Assembly (NCBI GenBank): GCA_910584995.1
Contig: CAJUDW010000021.1
Location: 1-43,899 of the forward strand
From: an uncultured Oscillibacter sp.
Lineage (GTDB): Bacteria > Bacillota > Clostridia > Oscillospirales > Oscillospiraceae
Direction of reading: 5' to 3'
DNA length: 43,899 nucleotides
The translations under genes and the position numbers were made by a program. Below, in pieces: positions 40,075 through 43,899 of the stretch (the stretch's first letter is position 1; each line of letters begins with the position of its first letter). The notes under the pieces were generated by a model that saw only the letters and a list, made by a program, of their open reading frames with translations, did no database searches and had not been told where the DNA came from.

Positions 40075-41040
40075 ATGAAGGGGATTCCTGTTCTCGGGTT
40101 TGCCGCGTATTCCGGTACGGGGAAAACGACGCTGATTGAGCGGCTTGTGGGGAGCCTGAAGGCCCGGGGCCTGCGGGTCGCCGTGATCAAGCATGACGGC
40201 CATGATTTTGAGATCGACCGGCGGGGAAAGGACTCCTGGAGGTTCACACAGGCCGGTGCGGATATTTCCGTCATCAGTTCTGCGGCTAAGACTGCGTTTG
40301 TGGAGCAGAGGCCCCTTTCCTTTTCCCAGGCCGCGGCCATGGTCCATGACGTGGATCTGATCCTGGTGGAAGGCTATAAGCAGGAGGGCTTCAGCCAGAT
40401 TGGCATTTGCAGGCGTGATGCCGGGCAGGGCTTTCCCGCCCCGCTGAGCCGCTATATAGCGGCCGTAACAGATGCCAGGCCCGAAGGCACCGGTATCCCC
40501 TGCTTTGGGCTGGACGATATACAGGGACTGACGGAGTTTATTATGAAAAATATGGACGATTTTACCCATTTTAACCGGCAGGGCCGGGCGAAGATGGTAG
40601 ACGTGGGGGAGAAGCCCTCCACCCACCGCACCGCTGTTGCAGGCGCCCGCGTCCTTGTGAGCCGGGAGACCTTTGCGCTGATTCGCAGCGGCGGGATGAA
40701 GAAGGGTGACGTGCTGTCGGTGGCCCAGGTGGCCGGCATCATGGGTGCCAAGCGGACGCCGGAACTGATCCCCATGTGCCATCCGGTGCAGGTCAGCGGC
40801 ATTGACCTGTCCCTGACCCTGGACGAGGCGCGGTGCTGCGTGGATATCCGGGCGGCGGTATCCTGCGGCGGGCAGACCGGCGTGGAGATGGAGGCGCTGA
40901 CTGCGGCCTCCACGGCGGCCCTCACGGTCTACGATATGTGCAAAGCCGTGCAGAAGGACATTGTGATTACGGATATCCGGCTCATCGAAAAAACTGGCGG
41001 CATCCATGGGGATTTCCGCCGGGAGGAGGATCGGGCATGA
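40075..41040 (+). CDS. mobB-moaC: Fused MobB GTPase and MoaC cyclic pyranopterin monophosphate synthase
   Basis: A 321-residue protein of two Moco functions in one chain. Residues 1-155 are MobB: GFAAYSGTGKTTLIERL (P-loop at 9-20), KHDGHDFEIDRRGKDSWR and LILVEGYKQEGFSQIGI. From about 162, MoaC follows: THFNRQGRAKMVDVGEKPSTHRTAVA, then PMCHPVQVSG and TGVEMEALTAASTAALTVYDMC with the catalytic lysine-containing KAVQKDIVI and the KTGG end. No stop or convincing ribosome binding site lies between the parts. MoaC acts directly after MoaA, MobB late with MobA. The stop overlaps the next ATG by four bases (ATGA). Confidence 0.93.
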   Translation: MKGIPVLGFAAYSGTGKTTLIERLVGSLKARGLRVAVIKHDGHDFEIDRRGKDSWRFTQAGADISVISSAAKTAFVEQRPLSFSQAAAMVHDVDLILVEGYKQEGFSQIGICRRDAGQGFPAPLSRYIAAVTDARPEGTGIPCFGLDDIQGLTEFIMKNMDDFTHFNRQGRAKMVDVGEKPSTHRTAVAGARVLVSRETFALIRSGGMKKGDVLSVAQVAGIMGAKRTPELIPMCHPVQVSGIDLSLTLDEARCCVDIRAAVSCGGQTGVEMEALTAASTAALTVYDMCKAVQKDIVITDIRLIEKTGGIHGDFRREEDRA

Positions 41041-41963
41041 ATTATACAGCGGCAGTTATCACCGTCAGCGACAAGGGCTTCCGGGGGGAGCGCGCTGATA
41101 CCAGCGGCCCTGCACTGTGCAGGCTGCTGCGGGACAGCGGATGGGACGTGACGTATACCTGTATGGTCCCTGACGAGGCGGATCAGATCCGGGAGGAACT
41201 TATCCGGTGTGCGGATGAAAAGCATGTGCAGCTTGTCCTGACCACAGGCGGCACGGGTTTTTCCCCACGGGACGTGACCCCTGAGGCAACCCTTACGGTT
41301 GTAGAGCGGGAGACCCGGGGGATTCCGGAAGCCATGCGGGCGGAAAGCCTGAAGATTACGCCCCGGGGATGCCTGTCCCGGGCTGCCGCGGGGATCCGGG
41401 GGCGCACCCTGATGGTGAACCTACCCGGCAGCGAGAAGGCCGCAGTGGAAAACCTTCTGGCGGTGCTTGGCTCCATCGGGCATGGTGTGGATATGCTGCT
41501 GTCCAGCGGATCGGCCGGCTGCGCCCAGGAAAGCCCCGGCCACTGCCGCAAAAAAGAAGCGCCCTCTCTGGACGCGTGGCTGAAAGAGGCGAAAGCCAGC
41601 CCTGGCGCCGCCAGGATCGGCATGTACCTGACCCACAATGGCGTTGTCCGCGAGACTGCCAGGGCGAAGGTGCGGGACGGCGACGGCACAGCTGGGCCCG
41701 TTAAGGGGATGCGGTTTTCTTATGACAGCCGGAAGGTGGATGCCGCCGTGACGGAGACGTATCAGATGGAAGGCGTCTACTATATCCGGACCTGGCTCAA
41801 TGAAGGTGATTTGCAGGTGGGGGACGATATCATGTATATCCTGATTGGAGGGGATACCCGCCCCCATACAGTGGATGCACTGCAATATCTGGTGGGCAGG
41901 ATCAAAAATGAATGTGTTGCGGAAACGGAAATCCAGGAGGAGGGCTGGGCCCCGCCGGTATGA
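41037..41963 (+). CDS. mogA-moaE: Fused MogA/MoaB adenylyltransferase and MoaE-like domain
   Basis: A 308-residue chimaera. Residues 1-160 are a MogA/MoaB molybdopterin adenylyltransferase: AVITVSDKGFRGERADTSGP, TTGGTGFSPRDVTPEAT (about 69-85) and MVNLPGSEKAA. From about 175 the chain resembles the MoaE catalytic subunit of molybdopterin synthase: IGMYLTHNGVVRETARAKVRDG, VYYIRTWLNEGDLQVGDDIMYILIGG, and a helix with GRIKNECVAETEI. One lysine of the MoaE active-site pair is kept (RIK), while the second position seems replaced. So dithiolene synthesis is likely but not proven. GGGAGGAGG precedes the ATG. No moaD partner is in the window. Confidence 0.85.
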   Translation: MNYTAAVITVSDKGFRGERADTSGPALCRLLRDSGWDVTYTCMVPDEADQIREELIRCADEKHVQLVLTTGGTGFSPRDVTPEATLTVVERETRGIPEAMRAESLKITPRGCLSRAAAGIRGRTLMVNLPGSEKAAVENLLAVLGSIGHGVDMLLSSGSAGCAQESPGHCRKKEAPSLDAWLKEAKASPGAARIGMYLTHNGVVRETARAKVRDGDGTAGPVKGMRFSYDSRKVDAAVTETYQMEGVYYIRTWLNEGDLQVGDDIMYILIGGDTRPHTVDALQYLVGRIKNECVAETEIQEEGWAPPV

Positions 41964-42144
41964 ATCTCTCTTCCTGTGAGAATAGCCTGAACATGCAGGC
42001 CGTTTCCGGAGAAACGGTTTGCGCCCGGTATCGCGGGGGTTTAACATGAGTTCCGGAGGCGTTGGATGCAAATGCCCTCTATAGATGTAGTTTGCAGAGT
42101 CCTTATTGCTGCCTGCCCTATGGGGGCATATTCAAATATGAGGG

Positions 42145-42178
42145 AAGGGCGGCAATCAATTGATTGCCGCCCTTTTTT
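42145..42178 (+). terminator. Rho-independent terminator of the Moco operon
   Basis: A perfect 30-base palindrome (42145-42174, halves of 15 bases starting AAGGGCGGCAATC) is followed by a run of six T. It closes the long + strand block. Confidence 0.93.
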
Positions 42179-42188
42179 GTGAAAGGAA

Positions 42189-42405
42189 AACCACCGGCTG
42201 ATTCGGTGGTTATGATTGCAGGACGCAGGTTCATTGCCGGCCTTGTGTGCAAGCGAGGGCCTGGCCTAGAAGCAGCCAACGCAGTTGAAAAGGGGCGGAA
42301 CCCCGTTTTAGCCGGCAGGCCTGTGGCCTGCCGGTGCGCATTGCGTCCATATCCATAGTTTCCTGTAAAGCCAGACGCTGCAGGCCGTATATACGGCCTG
42401 CAGCG
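42189..42405. other. Group of three further hairpins before rpsR
   Basis: AACCACCG/CGGTGGTT (42189-42211), CCGGCAGGCC/GGCCTGCCGG (42312-42334) and a perfect 30-base palindrome at 42376-42405 (halves of 15 bases starting CGCTGCAGGCCG) lie in the gap between convergent units. The last may end the - strand rpsR operon, although no T run follows. The gap 41964-42445 shows no gene. Confidence 0.65.
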
Positions 42406-42445
42406 CGATTCGGATTCTGTTCAGCGGCGGCAGCCCTATGCGCAC

Positions 42446-42697
42446 TCAGTCGGTTACGTAGGGCAGCAGGGCGATCTGACGGGCCCGCTTGATGGCCTCG
42501 GTCAGCTGGCGCTGATGCATGGCACAGGTGCCGGTGGTCCGGCGGGGCAGGATCTTGGAACGCTCAGACAGGAAACGGCGCAGCTTGGCCGCGTCCTTGT
42601 AATCAATGCTCTCGCACTTTTCAGCGCAGAACTGGCAGACCTTGCGGCGCTTGCCCCGCATGGGGCGGGCCGGTCTGGCTTCACGATCAAAAGGCAT
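42446..42697 (-). CDS. rpsR: 30S ribosomal protein S18
   Basis: An 83-residue small-subunit protein. CQFCAEKCE together with TCAMHQ gives a zinc-binding C+ form. The core KDAAKLRRFLSERSKILPRRTTGTC and the helix RQLTEAIKRARQIALLPY are typical. AAAGGAGG precedes the ATG. It is the last gene of rpsF-ssb-rpsR and pairs with S6 on the 30S platform. The C+ form depends on zinc, which in some bacteria is traded for a C- paralogue under zinc limitation; no paralogue is visible here. Confidence 0.97.
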   Translation of the reverse strand: MPFDREARPARPMRGKRRKVCQFCAEKCESIDYKDAAKLRRFLSERSKILPRRTTGTCAMHQRQLTEAIKRARQIALLPYVTD

Positions 42698-42754
42698 GAA
42701 ATGCTCCTCCTTTTATCAATTTTCCGCCCTTCCAGCGGATGCCCGGAAAAGGGC

Positions 42755-43210
42755 TCAGAACGGCAGTTCGCCGTCCTCCTCGCCGATTTCGGCGAAATCG
42801 GAATGGCTCTCCGGGGACGGGAAGGTGCTCCGCCCGGCGGGTGCGCCGTAGGGAGGCGGGGCGCCGAAGTCCCCGGCGGGGGCGCTGTCCCGCTTGGAAT
42901 CGCCAAAGTAGACGTTGTCTGCCACTACCTCGGCGCTGCGGCGTTTGCCGCCGTTGTTGTCGGTCCAGTCCCGGATCTGTAAGCGGCCTTCCACCACGGC
43001 CATACGGCCCTTGGTGAAGTATTTGCTGACAAATTCGGCCGTTCCACGCCAAGCCACCACGTCGATGAAATCCGTTTCCCGCTGGCCGTCCTGGGACTTG
43101 AAGTCCCGGTCAACGGCCAAGGAGAAGGACGTGACGGGGGTGCCGCTTCCGGTGCGGCGCAGTTCGGGATCACGGGTCAGACGGCCCATGATAACGATTC
43201 TGTTGAGCAT
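42755..43210 (-). CDS. ssb: Single-stranded DNA-binding protein
   Basis: A 151-residue SSB. The OB fold spans residues 1-105 (MLNRIVIMGRLTRDPELR at the start, RETDFIDVVAWRGTAEFVSKYFTKG in the middle). A flexible Pro/Gly-rich linker leads to the acidic tip DGELPF, which recruits replication and repair partners. AAGGAGG lies before the ATG. Between rpsF and rpsR is the usual place in Firmicutes. Confidence 0.97.
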   Translation of the reverse strand: MLNRIVIMGRLTRDPELRRTGSGTPVTSFSLAVDRDFKSQDGQRETDFIDVVAWRGTAEFVSKYFTKGRMAVVEGRLQIRDWTDNNGGKRRSAEVVADNVYFGDSKRDSAPAGDFGAPPPYGAPAGRSTFPSPESHSDFAEIGEEDGELPF

Positions 43211-43222
43211 GGAATTTCCTCC

Positions 43223-43519
43223 TTACTCGCCCTTGCAGACGATCAGGGAACGCATAATGCCCTCGGTAATACCCAGGACACGGTCCAGTTCCTTGGGAAA
43301 TTCCGGCGCGCTGGTGAACGTCATCAGCACGTAGTAGCCGTCGTTCTTGTAGTTGATGGGATAGGCCAGTTTGCGGCTGCCCCATTCCTCCACCTCGACG
43401 GCGGAACCGTTCTGCTCGGCCAGGGACTTGAACTTCGCCACCATGGCGGCGATAGCCTCCTCACCCTGTGCGGGGTCGATGATATACACGACCTCATAAT
43501 TGGCAGAAACCTTTGCCAT
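43223..43519 (-). CDS. rpsF: 30S ribosomal protein S6
   Basis: A 98-residue S6 protein (NYEVVYIIDP at the start, EEWGSRKLAYPINYKNDGYYVLMTF in the middle, IMRSLIV near the end). The ATG at 43519 is chosen because AAAAGGAGG lies just upstream; an in-frame ATG at 43588 would add 23 unconserved residues. First gene of the operon, followed by ssb after 12 bases. Confidence 0.97.
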   Translation of the reverse strand: MAKVSANYEVVYIIDPAQGEEAIAAMVAKFKSLAEQNGSAVEVEEWGSRKLAYPINYKNDGYYVLMTFTSAPEFPKELDRVLGITEGIMRSLIVCKGE

Positions 43520-43596
43520 GTTCGCACCTCCTTTTGGACAGATGGCCCTCGTTCTGGACGAGAGCAAGGATTTGCCTGCAAAACGCAAGCTATATT

Positions 43597-43624
43597 ATTA
43601 TATCGAAATTCCTTGGAATGTCAA
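43597..43624 (-). promoter_or_regulatory. Promoter of the rpsF-ssb-rpsR operon
   Basis: Near-perfect sigma-A elements: TTGACA (43624-43619) and TATAAT (43602-43597), 16 bases apart, about 80 bases before rpsF. An inverted repeat TTCCTTG/CAAGGAA overlaps the -35 region and could be an operator or a hairpin. Confidence 0.88.
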
Positions 43625-43679
43625 GGAAATTTTTTCTCCCGAAACATTTTGTAATTTCCAGCCCTAACCTTATGTAACT

Positions 43680-43729
43680 CGGCAAATGGTGGCAAAGCCT
43701 TGATTTTCAGGCGTTTCCGCCATTTGCCG
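43680..43729. repeat. Inverted repeat near the end of an integrative element
   Basis: CGGCAAATGG (43680-43689) and CCATTTGCCG (43720-43729) are perfect inverted arms around a 30-base centre. They lie between the rpsF promoter and the recombinase stop, where an attachment site or recombinase arm site would be expected. That role is inferred. The rest of 43625-43828 has no gene. Confidence 0.5.
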
Positions 43730-43828
43730 TTTGGGAGAGTTATTCGCATATCTCGGCGTATCCCGGCGTGACTTTGCGCTGAAACGTAGTACGGAAGTAG
43801 TAAAAGCGGCCTTTCACTTCCTTTTTTA

Positions 43829-43899
43829 CTACGCAGCCAGCCGTTCCATCTCTGCCTTTACGGAACAGGCGTCAACATGGGTGTAGTAGTCCAGCGTCA
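43829..43899 (-). CDS. Tyrosine recombinase/integrase, C-terminal fragment
   Basis: The final 22 residues read TLDYYTHVDACSVKAEMERLAA before a TAG. TLDYYTHV is the C-terminal motif of phage/ICE integrases, containing the nucleophilic tyrosine. The remainder lies beyond the window edge. An integrative element thus seems to end just upstream of rpsF. Confidence 0.75.
   Translation of the reverse strand, partial: TLDYYTHVDACSVKAEMERLAA

Noticed and set aside
41964..42150. Molybdenum cofactor riboswitch near the Moco operon
   Set aside because: The sequence lies downstream of the operon and I could not recognise the conserved Moco RNA core. It appears to be a 3' region with hairpins.

Overview
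The window comes from a GC-rich, Gram-positive anaerobe, most likely a member of the class Clostridia close to the Oscillospiraceae (Flavonifractor, Lawsonibacter or Intestinimonas type). This is inferred from the smc-ftsY and nadD/yqeK-LCP-rsfS gene order, strong AGGAGG ribosome binding sites, a C+ type S18 protein, the selenium and molybdenum genes, and many small hairpin repeats. No species can be fixed from the sequence alone. The left edge is the tail of an IS3-family transposase and the right edge is the tail of a tyrosine recombinase, so mobile DNA lies beyond both ends.

Region 0.4-14.3 kb is housekeeping DNA, all on the + strand: a SpoVB/MATE-like flippase, smc, a small zinc-ribbon membrane protein, ftsY, rdgB, a YhbY RNA-binding protein, a nadD-yqeK fusion, an LCP cell-wall ligase, rsfS, and then yqeC-yqeB-selD, the selenium supply and maturation set for selenium-dependent molybdenum hydroxylases. 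A 203-bp tandem duplication follows smc, and a MITE-like element lies between yqeB and selD. Region 14.4-20.9 kb is patchier: a secreted class C beta-lactamase-fold serine hydrolase, a pyridoxal/pyridoxamine kinase, tRNA-Leu(UAG), hairpin repeats, an IS3 transposase remnant, and a methyl-accepting chemotaxis protein in visibly AT-richer DNA.

Region 20.9-36.5 kb is the most unusual part. On the - strand lie two translationally coupled LysR regulators, an opine (octopine/nopaline) dehydrogenase-family enzyme and a DASS-type anion transporter. Divergent to these, on the + strand, lie two tandem Asp/Glu-racemase/maleate-isomerase-like proteins, two tandem MmgE/PrpD proteins, a flavin pyridine-nucleotide oxidoreductase, a cytoplasmic molybdopterin oxidoreductase with a four-cluster ferredoxin subunit, and an ornithine cyclodeaminase-family protein. 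I read this as an undescribed pathway for uptake and redox conversion of a carboxylated substrate, possibly a dicarboxylate or an opine-like imino acid. The substrate is unknown.

Region 36.5-42.0 kb is a compact molybdenum cofactor operon with three composite proteins: a kinase-like domain fused to MobA, MobB fused to MoaC, and MogA fused to a MoaE-like domain, together with separate MoeA and MoaA. It follows directly from the molybdoenzyme genes and presumably supplies their cofactor. No moaD is visible. Region 42.4-43.5 kb is the - strand rpsF-ssb-rpsR operon with a near-consensus promoter, next to the end of an integrative element. At least three families of short repeats are dispersed through the window.
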